Assembly (NCBI RefSeq): GCF_905475395.1
Contig: NC_058339.1
Span: 6,642,001-6,706,000 of the forward strand
Length of the DNA: 64,000 nucleotides
Source: Chrysoperla carnea
Lineage: Eukaryota > Arthropoda > Insecta > Neuroptera > Chrysopidae
Reading direction: 5' to 3'
Positions 44,092 through 55,930 of this stretch are shown one piece after another. The notes beneath the pieces were generated by a model, which did no database searches, was not told the DNA's origin, and saw only the letters and a program-made list of their open reading frames with translations. Made by a program: the position numbers and the translations under genes. Positions within the stretch are counted from its first letter, which is position 1. Every line of letters starts with the position of its first letter.

Positions 44092-46500
44092 TTGTGACAT
44101 ATACAATCAAAGAGGTTTGATTCGTTCTTCCTGACTCCTTCTGTACTTATGAACAGCCAACTATACACAACATATATAGATATATCAACAAAATCAGATT
44201 AAAAAGTTTTTGTTGTGTTTCATCTGGATTAGGTTAAACGATATCTTTTATAAATGTACTTAAAAAGCACAACAACGCCACTATATTTGATTAACGTAAA
44301 CAATAAACATACAATATCGTCAAACAGACAGACAGACAGACAAACAAGCAGTCTATCTATCTATATAGAAGCATAATATCGTACTACATAGATAAGAGTA
44401 ATAGTGAAGTGAGTAAATTTAAAAATAAAAACAAAAAGTGTGGGGGTGGGTGTAGGTATATTTACCACAATCGTATTCGTATGTAATGTAGACATACTAT
44501 AATATGCTGGTACGGGTGGTGGATGGTGATATTACCGACTATAGAATAAGTTATCCAACTACTCAACCCTCTGCCCAAACCCTTTTGTGGATTTTGTTGG
44601 ATGATATTCGTTCAGTGGTAAAAACAATGGTAAATTTGGTGAGTGAAATAATGTTTTGTAAAAATACTTATTGAAACTACTTGTTGTTTTAAACTAACTA
44701 CGAAAGCTAACAAAGGTTTTTTTTTTTTTTTAAGTAGGATCACTAAAGGCGTATCGCTTAGCCCGTTTCGTAGGAAGATTTCCTTATTTTTCCTGTAGAA
44801 ACACCGAATCATTTGAGTACCGAAAATATGAGAGAGGAAATGTTTGTTGACTGATGCATATATTTGCTTCCTTCAAGAATTAAGAACCAAAAACTTTCGT
44901 TTTTTTGACATATGCCTATAACAGAGGCCACCCACATCATTATTTAAGCAAATATTTTGCATTTGGTCATACAGCAAGAGTTGAGTGTGCAAAAATCGAG
45001 AACCGCATTTTGTCTATCGATTCTTGTTCAGAAAAGCTTATAGAATAATATTCCGGATGTTGCCAGAAACCCTGTTGGTTCAATTTTTGTATACAGCCCC
45101 CCCCCGATACAGAAATAGCCAAATTCCAATTTTTTTTTACCAAATAAGGCTCCCCGAGGTTTTTTGGGTATATTCCTAGAGTTCACTGTTTTTGTTCACT
45201 CCAGAAAGGTAATTGTCAAATAAATTAAATTTTTGAGCATTTCAAAATATTAAACTCATCTTTGAACATCTTTTACAAAGTTCTGAAGAGTAATAACATC
45301 AGATTGTATGATTCATAAGCCACAATTTTTAATTGTTTCAAGACAAATAACAGGATAAAATCGATCCGAATTTCGTTGCGCAATTAAAAATCAAATATTC
45401 TATTGATCAATTAGTTTTTTACGTATCTTTCTAAAAATCGTCTAGCCTGTCATGTTAAAAATGGAAAGTTATCTGTTTTTAAATATTATTTGTATATGTA
45501 CATATTTTGAATCGATCGATATAATCGTTTTAAAACGAATCTATTCATTTTGTCCGTAGGTACCGATAGGTATAAATCTATCCAGTTGTTTGGATATAGA
45601 ATGTTATTTATTGATACTTACCTGTCTATACTAAAACATTATTGATAGGTGTACAATGTACATGCTAGCTAGGATATACATTTATTAAAGATTTCGAATG
45701 CATTCTATTCGATGGCTAAACAAATCGATACAAACGAAGTATACCACAGAATAAATAATAAAAATAAGTAAAATTGATATTTATGACATGATACTCAAAT
45801 ACAATTTTATATTTCTAATAAATACTCCCATCAAATTTGTTATAATTTACCGAAGTTTTCGAGGCAGCAATAAATAAAAATTTTCATATGCGCAGAACAA
45901 AACAAAATGGTGATTTCGAAAAAATCATCAATTCTCCACAACTTTTTGTGCAATTTACTCGAAAACAATGCATTTTTAGAAAAAAAAAAATAGATAAATC
46001 GATAATTATCGGACGTAAAATTTTCGATCGATTTGTTTATATAAACTGTTTCTTATCACTTTCACATTTTCTGAAATATCAATGAAAAGTTTTCCGTAGT
46101 TTTGGTGGTTTTTTTAATTTTCCTTAAAAAGTGTGCATTTTCGGCGAGAACTATTCTTAGGGCTGTAATGTGTACTGTTAAGGTTGTTAAGAAAGTGGAA
46201 GGTTGTTTATTGATAAGCACAATTATATCATTCATTATTTAATAAAATTATTTGTTGACAATACAATGACATATCTTCAACACACGTGCAACATTGCCAA
46301 ACGTAATATAATAAAATTTCATACATTTTAGAATAATTTTTGTTAATTATTTCAAAAACCAAAGACAGGAATGGTTTGATGCCATTTTTTAGCTTAAATT
46401 CTGAATAAGTTTTTTCTAGCTATGTACACTTTCTCCGTATAACCTCATTGAGGAGATGCAAATATTTGATGAAAAAAGTTAATAGACATTTCTCCCCAAA
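44092..46500. other. Long featureless spacer upstream of the LRR gene
   Basis: Simple repeats (ACAG)n at about 44321-44341, (CTAT)n near 44352-44366, a T-run at 44718-44731 and a C-run near 45098. Several ORFs of 60-66 codons have no domain. No exon signal I would defend. Confidence 0.4.
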
Positions 46501-46763
46501 TGAATGCTACCAGACTGTGTTAACTCACCTATAAAACATACAAAGCTTGTTACCGTTTTACTCAAGAGAAGTTGTGTTTTTTTGAAATTAACAAGAAGGG
46601 TAACATCTTGCAAAAGAAGCACAATCGAGTGGGCCAATATGGGTTTATTTGATAGACAACGATCATTTGAATCTAGAGATTGTGTTTGAGACACTATTTT
46701 AGGGACACCTCGCGTGTATAATTGCCGGTCAATTTTTTTAGAGTGTTTCATTTGGTAGCATTT
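46501..46763. repeat. Possible small TIR element
   Basis: AATGCTACCA near 46502 and its inverse TGGTAGCATT near 46752 bound about 260 bases of somewhat richer GC. Overlapping ORFs on both strands inside it match no family known to me. Only the 10-base ends support it. Confidence 0.3.
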
Positions 46764-46908
46764 TCTTCATAACAACCTTAAATAAAAATTATATTTTTGC
46801 ATATGATTATTGTATGTAACCTTCATGTTTAACCTAATCAAAATCAATAAATATTTAAAAGGAACCAATTTAGACGTTAATCAATTGATTGAAAGCGGAC
46901 AATTAACA

Positions 46909-49470
46909 ATGTCATGTATACTATTGTTGTTGATTTTAATTTTAAACAATTGTTATAAATATTTTGTAGAGGCCTCATGTGATTGGAAATCTTATGAAAA
47001 CGGTCCAGTGCTTCAGTGCGATTCGCAATCAAGTCTTACTTATATAAATAATTTGTCACCTATAATACGGGTAAATAGTTTTATTATTCTTATTTTTATA
47101 TATAAACATTTTTCTATAAACATTTAAGAATCAGAAATTTTCACGTCACTGTTGCGATCGAACTTTAATTGTTATCAATTGATAACAAAAATACCTTATT
47201 AGACCATATTAGGTTTGACCTATAAGACCATATTCCTATCATAGATTTTTGCATGTTTCTCCATTCAGTTTGAATAAAAAAGATTTTTAGAGAAAAACAA
47301 ACCACTTTTAGTGGAAAAATATTTTCGTAGAGTGCCTAAATTCCGCAGAAGACGTTCGAAAAAATATTCTCGGGGAAGACTTTTCAGTGCGTTTTTGCGT
47401 AATCTATAAAAACTTTCTAATTAAGTGTTTATCGATTTATTACCAATTATGGAGTAGAGTGAGCTAAATAGAGCAAATTGAGGCTAATAATCAAGGCCAA
47501 ATTTAATATCTGCGTAAGATGTGCATCGATGCACCCAATATTTTTTGATTAAAGCATTTTTATCGATAAAACATATTTTTCGAGTTTCAAGTATATACCA
47601 ACTTAAAAAAGGACAACTTTTATTGTTCCAGGATAGTATAACAGAATTAATTTACAATGGAACAACAGATCAAATCTTACAAGAGCAAGCATTTAATTTA
47701 CCAGGTTTACAAAAATTAACCATCCACAATACAAACATTCGATCCATTCAACGAGATTCATTTGAAAATTTAAATGAATTAACATATTTAAAAATAAACG
47801 ATAATAAATTTTATTCTTATATTAGAGAAGGTACTTTTAATGGTTTGTGGCAATTAAAAGAATTAGTTATAGTTAAATGTGCATTAAAAGTTATAGAATC
47901 GAATACATTTCAATCATATGGACTTGAAGAGTTAGAAACATTAAATCTACAAGATAACAAAATACGTTTAATATATTCAGTGACATTCGAACGTTTAAGG
48001 AATTTAAAAACTTTAATATTAAAGAACAATCATCTTACAGAAATAATAATAAGTTTATTTTTTAATCCATTTCCACAACTTGAAAATTTAAGTTTACAAA
48101 ATAATCAAATTCAACGATTAATCGTCAATGAACAAATGAAATGTTTAACACATATGGATTTATCTGGTAATCAAAATTTACAAGTGGAAAATATAAGATT
48201 TGTAAATTTTCCATCATTAATTACAATCGATTTAAGTAATATTAGCTTAACAATAATCCCACAAAATACTTTTTTCATGTTAAGTTCCACGTTAAAAACA
48301 TTAATATTAAATCGAAATAAATTAACAAAATTAACAAATGGTGATTTTTATAAGTTAACTAATTTGAAAATATTATCAATTAATCATAATTTAATAAAAT
48401 CATTTGATGATAATTGTTTCGATAAAACGATCGAATTAAGAACTTTAGATTTATCGTTTAATCATATTAATAACATTTCGAGAAATTTATTTAAAAATTT
48501 AAGGAATTTAAAAAAATTACATATAAATCATAATCGTATAAGTTTTTTATATAAAAATAATTTTGATTTTTTAACAAGTCTTGAAATATTACTTTTAAAT
48601 GATAATTATTTAACTGATATATTTTATGGAACATTTAACAATTTGAGAAATTTAACGGTATTGAAACTTAATGGAAATAAAATAAATAAAATTGAAAAAA
48701 ACTCCTTTAAAGGATTTAACAATTTAAATATTCTTAATTTGAATGGAAATAAATTAAAACAAATTAATTACGATATTGAAACTGAGATTGCGATAATTAT
48801 TAAATTAAATTTTAACGAATTGACTAGGTTGAATAACGATTCTTTTTTAAATAAACGAATATACTCACTTAATCTTGCATCAAATAAACTAATCAAAATT
48901 GAAGCTAACACATTCTATGGAATGGATTGGTTAAATTCGTTAAGTTTACGCAATAATTTACTAGAAACATTACCAATGAATTTATTTAAAAATTTACATA
49001 CTTTACAAAAAATTGATTTACAAGGAAATCAATTAAAAATATTATCAAATAATATTTTCTCAAATTTAGGATCATTCTACGAAATATCAATTAACTTAAA
49101 TTTTAATCAAATAAAATATTTATCTCCGCAAGCTTTTGAAAATAGTAAAGTAAAAGTTTTAACAATAGCTTTTAATAATATAACATTTGTTGAAGAAGCA
49201 TTTTTTAGAAATTGTCTAAAATTGAAATATTTTATATATTTTATGAATCCAATACAATGTCAATGTTATTTTCAAATGTTGAATATAATGAAAGAATTGA
49301 AAATTAGTGAAGGATCTCATTATGAGTCGCAGTTTGGTATGATGCCAGTATGTACAGTGACCATTTATGATGATTGTATTCAAGATACAAATTTAAATTT
49401 ATTTGTATTCCAATCGTTTTATCTTGCTATTCAAAATGCATCATTGCCCGTCGATTTAGATATGAACTAA
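46909..49470 (+). CDS. Secreted leucine-rich-repeat protein (2 exons, 666 aa)
   Basis: Exon 1 (46909-47070, 54 codons) encodes a hydrophobic signal peptide (MSCILLLLILIL) and an N-terminal LRR cap with Cys24 and Cys37. Intron 47071-47631 has GT-AG ends (donor GTAAATAG, acceptor TATTGTTCCAG). It is phase 0, joining SPIIR to DSITELIYNG without a stop. Exon 2 (47632-49470) carries about 21 LRRs with the LxxLxLxxNxI pattern and about 24-residue spacing, including 'NLTVLKLNGNKINKIEKNSF'. A C-terminal cap follows, with cysteines at about 597, 599, 628 and 636 (NPIQCQC...C...C). No transmembrane helix or GPI-type tail is visible, so the product is probably extracellular, perhaps an adhesion or receptor-type LRR protein of chaoptin/LRRC15 style. 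Ligand unknown. An upstream in-frame ATG (46825) would bury the signal peptide. Codon use is extremely A/T-ending. Confidence 0.85.
47265..47545 (+). repeat. Family J copy 2, inside the LRR gene intron
   Basis: Collinear but diverged relative to 37190-37545, ending with CTGCGTAAGATGTGCATCGA. It ends about 85 bases before the 3' splice site. The ORF extends upstream into this repeat in the exon 2 frame, which is why an ORF-only view gives a false GTG start at 47521. Confidence 0.75.
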
Positions 49471-50356
49471 TTTTATTGAAGAAAACATTTTGACCGGCAA
49501 CTTTTTCACCTTTAAAAAATACGTACCATAGGACGTATTAAGTACCATACGTACCATAGTACGTAATTTATTACGTAAATAATTAACTTAAATAAAATGA
49601 ATAAAATACACAAAAGAATTCACAGATTACAAACGTTATTTAGTAGTAAATACGTACTATAGTACAAATGGGGATGTTGACTTAATTTTTTTATCACTTC
49701 AAATGAAGAATTCTTATACTTAACGAATAGAAAATTGAATTTTGGTTAATGAAAATATTTAGAAATATGCATAATATGAACGTTTATAATTAACCAAACT
49801 CCTATAATTAACCAAAAATGGAATATAGACTAATGACGTCATTGCACGGTATCACAATAAAGATTACATATAAAACAGACAGACAAAAGAGACAGACAAC
49901 AATCTTTGAATGTTTATAACTTCTTTATTTTTTTAAATCAGTTTTAGAAGATATAATCACTTCAAATGAAGAATTCTTACATACTTCTGATTTAGTAGTC
50001 AACCCAATATGTGGGTACATTACCAACATTGGTTTGATCAGGTTAAAAATATTTTTTGTGCATGTTTACAAATAATTCTTTCGGATATAATTAAAGATGT
50101 GGTTTTTGATCATTTTAAATTATCTGTTTCGTAATACCTTAAGGGATGCTTATCTTCCAAAATCGATTATTGAAAGGAATTTTCAACAAAAGCCAAAATT
50201 AATATGAAATGTGCAGGGTCTACACCTTTACATATTTGTGTTTAAAATTATAGAAGGCCATTATGTAGATGTAAATGTCATATGATTAAAATATAAAGTG
50301 ATCAATGAAAACTATTTCACTAAATGTCGATATTGATGTATGGGGTATATAAATTT
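49471..50356. other. 3' flank of the LRR gene
   Basis: AATAAA motifs at about 49591 and 49600 lie roughly 120-135 bases after the stop and could end the transcript. An ACGTACCATA motif repeats at 49520-49565. ATCACTTCAAATGAAGAATTC occurs twice, near 49696 and 49956. Confidence 0.45.
49577..49642 (+). repeat. 66-bp near-identical duplicate, copy 1
   Basis: AAATAATTAACTTAAATAAA...GAATTCACAGATTACAAACG. It matches 54391-54456 with a single substitution (CACAAAAG vs TACAAAAG). Contains the candidate poly(A) signals of the LRR gene. Confidence 0.9.
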
Positions 50357-51003
50357 ACTAGCTGCGGACTACCCGCTTCGTGGGTCAGCTTCAATTTTAA
50401 ATACAAAGATTATTGTGTTATAACCTTCATTTCATATGCCATCACTTATTCTTCTTTTGTTCACAATTTCAATTTTGTTCACATTATTATTCTGGTGTGG
50501 AACCCTAATTTTTTTTAAACAACCCATGTTACTCCTTGATAAAGAAGCTTTCTGTGCGTAAGGCATATATCTTGAAGTCTGTGGCCTAGTTCAAATCATC
50601 TGTTGCTTTCACCTTTTAAAATGAACACATATTTTGCGTTATTGCATTAATTTCAGTTACTCATTTTGTAATGACTTCGCCATTCTCTGTATTTCTTCTA
50701 TATTTTTATTTTCTGAGCAGTATACTTTTTTGCCGACGTCATCACACAAAAACTTTCATCCCCTATTTTTACCCCCTTTAGGGTAAATTTTAACAAACTT
50801 TGAATGTCGTATTTACTTCTAGCCTTAAAAATAACAATTTCTTATAACCTTTTTTCGCATTAAAAAGTAGCCAATTTCCTTTCTCAGACTCTAGATTATC
50901 TCTGGACCAAATTCAAATCGGTTCAGTAGTTTAGGCACGATTGCGTAACAAACAAACAGACGGGCATAGTTATTTTCGCATTTATAATATTAATATAAGG
51001 ATT
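50357..51003 (+). mobile_element. SINE-like element, near full length
   Basis: Head ACTAGCTGCGGACTACCCGC, body with TTGTTCACAATTTCAATTTT and CGACGTCATCACACAAAAAC, tail TTGCGTAACAAACAAACAGA...TTTCGCATTTATAATATTAA. Non-coding. Confidence 0.7.
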
Positions 51004-51649
51004 GAGAAATAGATAAATAATGAATGTGGTTGATTAAACAGTGACATAACACTACAAATATATCAAGCAACCATAAGCACAAGCATAAGTGAAATTATAG
51101 TCTGAGCACTGAAGGAAATTTATTAGGACCTATTAATTTGGCGTCGTTGCTGTCAGGTATATAATTATGTCCGACGGTTTTTAAAACCCTAGACCACACT
51201 GTCCACGTTTTTCAACATTCAAGAGTTTGTTGTACAAAGTGTTAAAAGGCACTGAATATTTTCATTAAGTAGTACCGTCAAATGGTCATAGATAAGTTGT
51301 CATAGATATCGCTATCAAGTGATAATAAATTCCTTGCTGCGTTTCTTTCAGAATGATAACTCAAATATGACATATCATTCTCATTTGAAAATGATGCAAC
51401 CTTTTCGAAAAAAAATCGTAGAGTAAAGTTTGATAGTTTCGTCAAAAGGAAGCCACCCACGAAGTTTTAAGTATTGCCCAAAGACTACTTTTTTTTAAAA
51501 CTTATATTTTCACTTGTATTTTATTATAAAGTAAAATATTGATGCACCAATTTAGAAACGATTCGATGGCAATAGCAGTGGAAAGCATCCATATTAAACC
51601 TTCGTAAGACAACGATGCAACATTACGATGAATCATATTTTTTAAAAAG
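51004..51649. other. Unassigned spacer
   Basis: The 60-codon ORF at 51278-51460 (minus) has no domain. No repeat matched. Confidence 0.4.
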
Positions 51650-51743
51650 AATGAGATATGTCGCGGGCCGCTCGGTAGGAACTATGTTTGTACCTTCGTA
51701 CAAATAAATAAATATGTGTAAGTATCGCGCTAATATTTTTATA

Positions 51744-52742
51744 GCATAGCATAGCAAATGGTGCTACAGCCCGGGGTGGGCCTTGGCCTCCTCTACAATA
51801 CGCCTCCAAGCAAAGCGGTCCTTGACTGCAGATCCCCATCTAGTGACTCTCATCAACTTCAAGTCACCCAGCACCTGGTCCAACCATCTGAGTCGAGGTC
51901 TTCCTCTTCTTCTAGTGGCATATATCTTTGCTTCAAGTATTTTCTTTGGCATTCGTGTGTTTTCCATTCTCTGAACGTGTCCGAACCACCTGAGTCTTTG
52001 TGATTTAATGAACTTCACAACGTCTTCTCCCTGTAGGATTTCAAGGATTTCTCTGTTGGTTCGGATACGCCAGTCATCTTCGTTCTCTCGGATAGCCCCA
52101 TATATTCTTCTTATTATTTTCCTTTCAAATCTCCTGATTCTTTCTTGATCCTCCAATGTTAATGTCCAACTTTCACTGCCGTAGGTAATAATGGGCCGTA
52201 TTAGAGTTTTGTATATTGTCATTTTGGTCTTCCGGGAGATGAGTTTGTTTTTCAGGAGTGTGATGTTAGCAAAGTAGGCTCGATTTCCACTTCGGATCCT
52301 TTCTTTTATGGCGGCACTAGTTCTTCCTTCGTTGTTTACAAGCTCCCCTAGGTATTTAAATTCTGCTACCGCCTTATATGTTATGTCGTCTATTGTCAAG
52401 TCATCCATCGTCCTCCGATCTTGTGAGGCCGAGATCTTCATGTAGACTGTCTTGCTTTCGTTAATTACCAATCCCAATTTTTTACCATTTTCCTGTATTT
52501 CTCTAAATACTTCTATCAATCTGCCTTTGGTTCTAGCAAATATACCTACGTCATCAGCGTATGCACATATTTGTGACGACTTGTAGAATATTGTTCCCCT
52601 TTGATCAGTGTCTTTTATGGCTTTGTGTAAGGCTATTATAAACAGTGTTGTTGAAAGTCCATCTCCCTGCTTGACACCAGTTGTAATGTCAAAGGGTTCG
52701 CTCAGCTTGTTGTTAATTTTTACTTTTGCTTTTGTGTTTTCC
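51744..52742 (-). mobile_element. LINE-b, 5'-truncated copy with 13-bp target-site duplication
   Basis: TAATATTTTTATA occurs exactly at 51731-51743 and at 52743-52755, flanking 999 bp. The 3' end (left, minus strand) carries a GCATA repeat tail (GCATAGCATAGCA). The 5' end stops inside the reverse transcriptase. These are hallmarks of target-primed reverse transcription with 5' truncation. Confidence 0.92.
51764..52742 (-). CDS. LINE-b reverse transcriptase fragment, open frame
   Basis: The frame is open from the truncation point (about 52740) to a TAG at 51764-51766, roughly 325 codons. It includes GVKQGDGLS (RT motif B region) and CAYADDVGIF, the catalytic YADD box. Next come the thumb region (KYLGELVNNEG) and a C-terminal segment typical of RTE/Jockey-type endonuclease-RT proteins (RLRWFGHVQRM, RRRGRPRLRWLDQV). 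Upstream fingers and the endonuclease are missing, so the fragment is inactive. No interrupting stop or frameshift was seen, which together with the clean duplication suggests a young insertion. A TTG at 52519 is only an ORF-caller start, not a true one. Confidence 0.88.
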
Positions 52743-52820
52743 TAATATTTTTATATATAAGATATTTTTCTGAAAATTTAAGGTATTAATTTAAGAATTC
52801 AAATACTTGACTTCGACTGC

Positions 52821-53254
52821 TTCGATTTCTGTAGAATTATGTCAATGAAAAACGTTTTTTCTTCTCTATTTTATTTATTCAATCTGATAACCACGCGTCC
52901 AAAAGTAATAAGTCGATATATAGGCCAATTTCCGTAACTGCTTAGGCTAAATTCTATATTATTATTACGATGATATTTAATGTCATAATACTTCAACCAT
53001 CTTCATTGATCGAATGAATAATATTCTGACTAAATATTCAGAATCTTATATGGATGTAGATGAGAGTTAATCATATATAAATATAAACTAGAGATGAAAC
53101 GAATATCCGGTTACTAATACCATTTTGGCTTATTCGGTCACTTGTTTTGAAAGCTCGGTAATCGGTGTAACAGTACCCAGTTTTTTATTAGTTATAGACA
53201 ACAAAAATTATCGAAAATTCTATATTATAACAAATAGTTTGTGGGTGATAACAT
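52821..53254. other. Unassigned spacer
   Basis: 53090-53190 reads GAAACGAATATCCGGTTACT...TTATTCGGTCACT...CGGTAATCGGTG, reminiscent of a pan-insect ATTCGGT-type repeat. Not classified. Confidence 0.35.
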
Positions 53255-53470
53255 GAAAAAGTGTACCATGAATTTCGATCAGAAATTTGAAAAGTATGAC
53301 CCAAATTTAGTAGGATTACATACTTGGTTTATCGAAATTGGATAAAATTTGCATGTGATTGAGCAAAGTTAAATTATTTGGATTCTGATGACGTCATAAA
53401 GTTAAAAAATTCGATTATTTTGATAGCACAGGCAAATTTGATTCGATTTTATTGGAATAATTTTACTTTA
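53255..53470 (-). repeat. Family K copy 2
   Basis: Inverse of 38360-38660, sharing TTTAGTAGGATTACATACTT, GAAATTGGATAAAATTTG and GGATTCTGATGACGTCATAA. Confidence 0.75.
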
Positions 53471-54390
53471 TTTATTATCAAAAAAATTTCGTTTTGGATG
53501 TTAATCAGATCCTTATACAAAAAAGCCTTGTATCATTTAGGAGAGTAATGAGTTCCTTGTTTTGCTCGGAAACGTACAGAGAAATCAATACTTTAATTTG
53601 ATACTCTATCATTTAAATAAATTATTAAATTAAAAAAGTTTATCAATTAAATGTGCAGATTCTTTAAGGTAAAATGACACGATTATGGTAACTCCCCAAT
53701 TTTGTCTTTACTCTTATGTTAAATACTATCAGTAAACGTATTTTCATCAAAATCATTTGAGCCCATCCCGATTTATATAAGGCGCAACCTAAATAATTAC
53801 CACCGACGCTATGTACCCTCGTTACGACCCTGAGCTTCAGTCATATATGGAATCATCCTTGTATAAGAATATAGCATTACATGCGGTCCGAAAGAAATGA
53901 GCATACAATACGTGTCGCAACACTTCCCTTTTTACAATTGATTTCCAATTTATTCTAAATATGTAGTATTCGATTATTAAGTGAAATAATTATTCGTTCT
54001 ATCACTATTTTATACACACACATAACAAAAAGCACATCATCTATATTGAGGAAGCAATATCATCTTCATATTTGAGATATATATTTCTATATAAAATAAT
54101 ATTTGATGTGTACATACTATAAATTCCTTACTCTGATCAACTACATGTCTTTGATTGATTGAAAATACCTAAAGCTATTAAAATATGTTTTCCTTATGTA
54201 TCTTCACGTCTTCATTCTAATGTTGTACTTATAACGCTGACAAAGAAAACGAGAGCTTTTTAATGTTTCCTTTAAACATTAAATTTAAAATTTTCAACTG
54301 AAGTTTTTGCTAACTTTTTGGTACTTAAATTTGATTGTATACGGTGTTTGATATTTGGGTTGTGGAATAGAATAGTATTGAAACATTTAA
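53471..54390. other. Unassigned spacer
   Basis: TACCCTCGTTACGACCCTGA near 53814 resembles the GC-rich end of family K. No gene. Confidence 0.4.
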
Positions 54391-54456
54391 AAATAATTAA
54401 CTTAAATAAAATGAATAAAATATACAAAAGAATTCACAGATTACAAACGTTATTTA
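54391..54456 (+). repeat. 66-bp near-identical duplicate, copy 2
   Basis: One substitution relative to 49577-49642. Flanks are unrelated. No LRR coding sequence lies next to this copy. Confidence 0.9.
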
Positions 54457-55829
54457 GGTACAGTGTGTAGAAAAATTATATACATACATATAACTTAAAT
54501 TATTACTTCACACGATGTTTTACAAAATTTTTCTTCAGGATTTTTGTTGTTCATTTTTTTTGTCCAAACAACCCTCTATCAAATGAATAAATACAAAAAT
54601 CTTTTGAGTCAGTCCACGAGTGCAACGGACATTGGGCTTGGATTAATCGGCGACAAATCAACCAATTTAAGTGGTAGATATATCAAATTAAACGTAATTA
54701 AATAACTTGAAAATGCTGCGTTTGGAATCACTATTTCGAAGCAAGCATTTTTGGATTCGGAAATAAATATATATAGCATTACCAACGCTAACTTAAAAAA
54801 AAAAAAAAAAAAAACAATGACACCAAAATCATTAATCAGTAGTTGATATGTATCAACAACTAGAGCCAAAATTACATTTTGAACACAATATATCATCAAA
54901 TACATTTACAAAAACATCATAAAAATATGTTACCCGAAAAAATATATATAATACCTTTAAAAATATAAATACTAGACACAAGAACACAGTTATGATAAAC
55001 TATGTTTTTAAAATTATGTTGAACTGTCAAATCGAAAACAAATTTCATAAATATCTGCTTTCTTTTTCCCTGATCATGATCTTTCTCGAATGCCATCTAC
55101 GTTATTTTCAATGTACGATATATAGTAGAGGAATACAGAATGTTCAAGAAAATTCTGTTCAATTTGTTCAAGTAAACTTAATTTGATTTTGGGAATCTCG
55201 AGGAATATAATTGGCAGGTTCCAAGGAGTAATAAGACATTGATCAATCATCAACTTGATCTCAGGAATTAAAACAAGTATTGATGGTTTCGATTCTTAAT
55301 TTGTGAAAATTCATTTTTATGTTGAAATATTTAAATAAAAAAATTTAGCTTTTTTTTAGCTTTAGGACATAAAAGAAAAACCCTCAAAAACTATTAAATG
55401 ATCAGAAAAACATGAACTTTTTTCAGCTTTAAGCTAATATCGTTTTTAATGTATTCAAAAAATTTCTTAGACATGATTTTTGTTGCTTAAATTCCTTTTT
55501 CTAAATTCTAACCTTTGACCAAAAACATCCCATTATTTATTTTAATATTTTGACAATGACAAACAAGGTCCCATTGTTTGATAAGATTTTTTTTTTTCGA
55601 CAATCCTTGACAGCTAATTATTGTTTTTGTTTAAATTGTTTACGTAAAAAATACTAAAAGATTCGATTTGTATATTTATTACCATTGTTTTTAATAGTTT
55701 TCTATGTATTGGTTAGTAAAATTTCGGGAGACATCGTATTCACAGTATAAAAAAACCAAAAACCAACCGCAAATGAGATTTTGTAGCCTTTCGGGGTTAA
55801 CACAATATCGAATCAAAAAAAAAACAAAA
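54457..55829. other. Unassigned spacer with a 20-base A-run
   Basis: A20 at 54795-54814. The minus-strand 98-codon ORF across it (poly-Phe) is an artefact. No gene seen. Confidence 0.4.
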
Positions 55830-55930
55830 ACCATCAGGTTCGCCGGGTATTTGTCTGTTGTCTGTCTGCGGCATCGTAGCTCCTAAACGTATGAACCGAT
55901 TTTTTTTATGAGTGTTTTTGGCTATGTTGT
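55830..55930 (+). repeat. GTCTGTCTG...CATCGTAGCTCCTAAACG dispersed repeat fragment
   Basis: TTGTCTGTTGTCTGTCTGCG, then GCATCGTAGCTCCTAAACGT and GAACCGATTTTTTT, a block familiar from insect interspersed repeats (memory). The companion motif of family F may belong to the same superfamily. Confidence 0.45.

Larger units (their letters stand above)
51650..52820 (+). repeat. Family Q repeat split by a LINE insertion
   Basis: The left part (51650-51743, GGTAGGAACTATGTTTGTAC) and right part (52743-52820, ATTTTTCTGAAAATTTAAGG) correspond in order to 59820-59960, where they are contiguous. The LINE-b copy sits between them. Confidence 0.65.

Noticed and set aside
46479..46751. 90-codon minus-strand ORF upstream of the LRR gene
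   Set aside because: No recognisable domain, a competing ORF on the other strand, and possible TIR ends; probably not a gene.
47521..47631. LRR gene start at a GTG at 47521
   Set aside because: Not an ATG, lies in a diverged repeat, and a phase-0 GT-AG intron joins an upstream signal-peptide exon instead.
54609..54905. 98-codon minus-strand ORF with a poly-Phe stretch
   Set aside because: Driven by a 20-base A-run; no family resemblance and no splice support.
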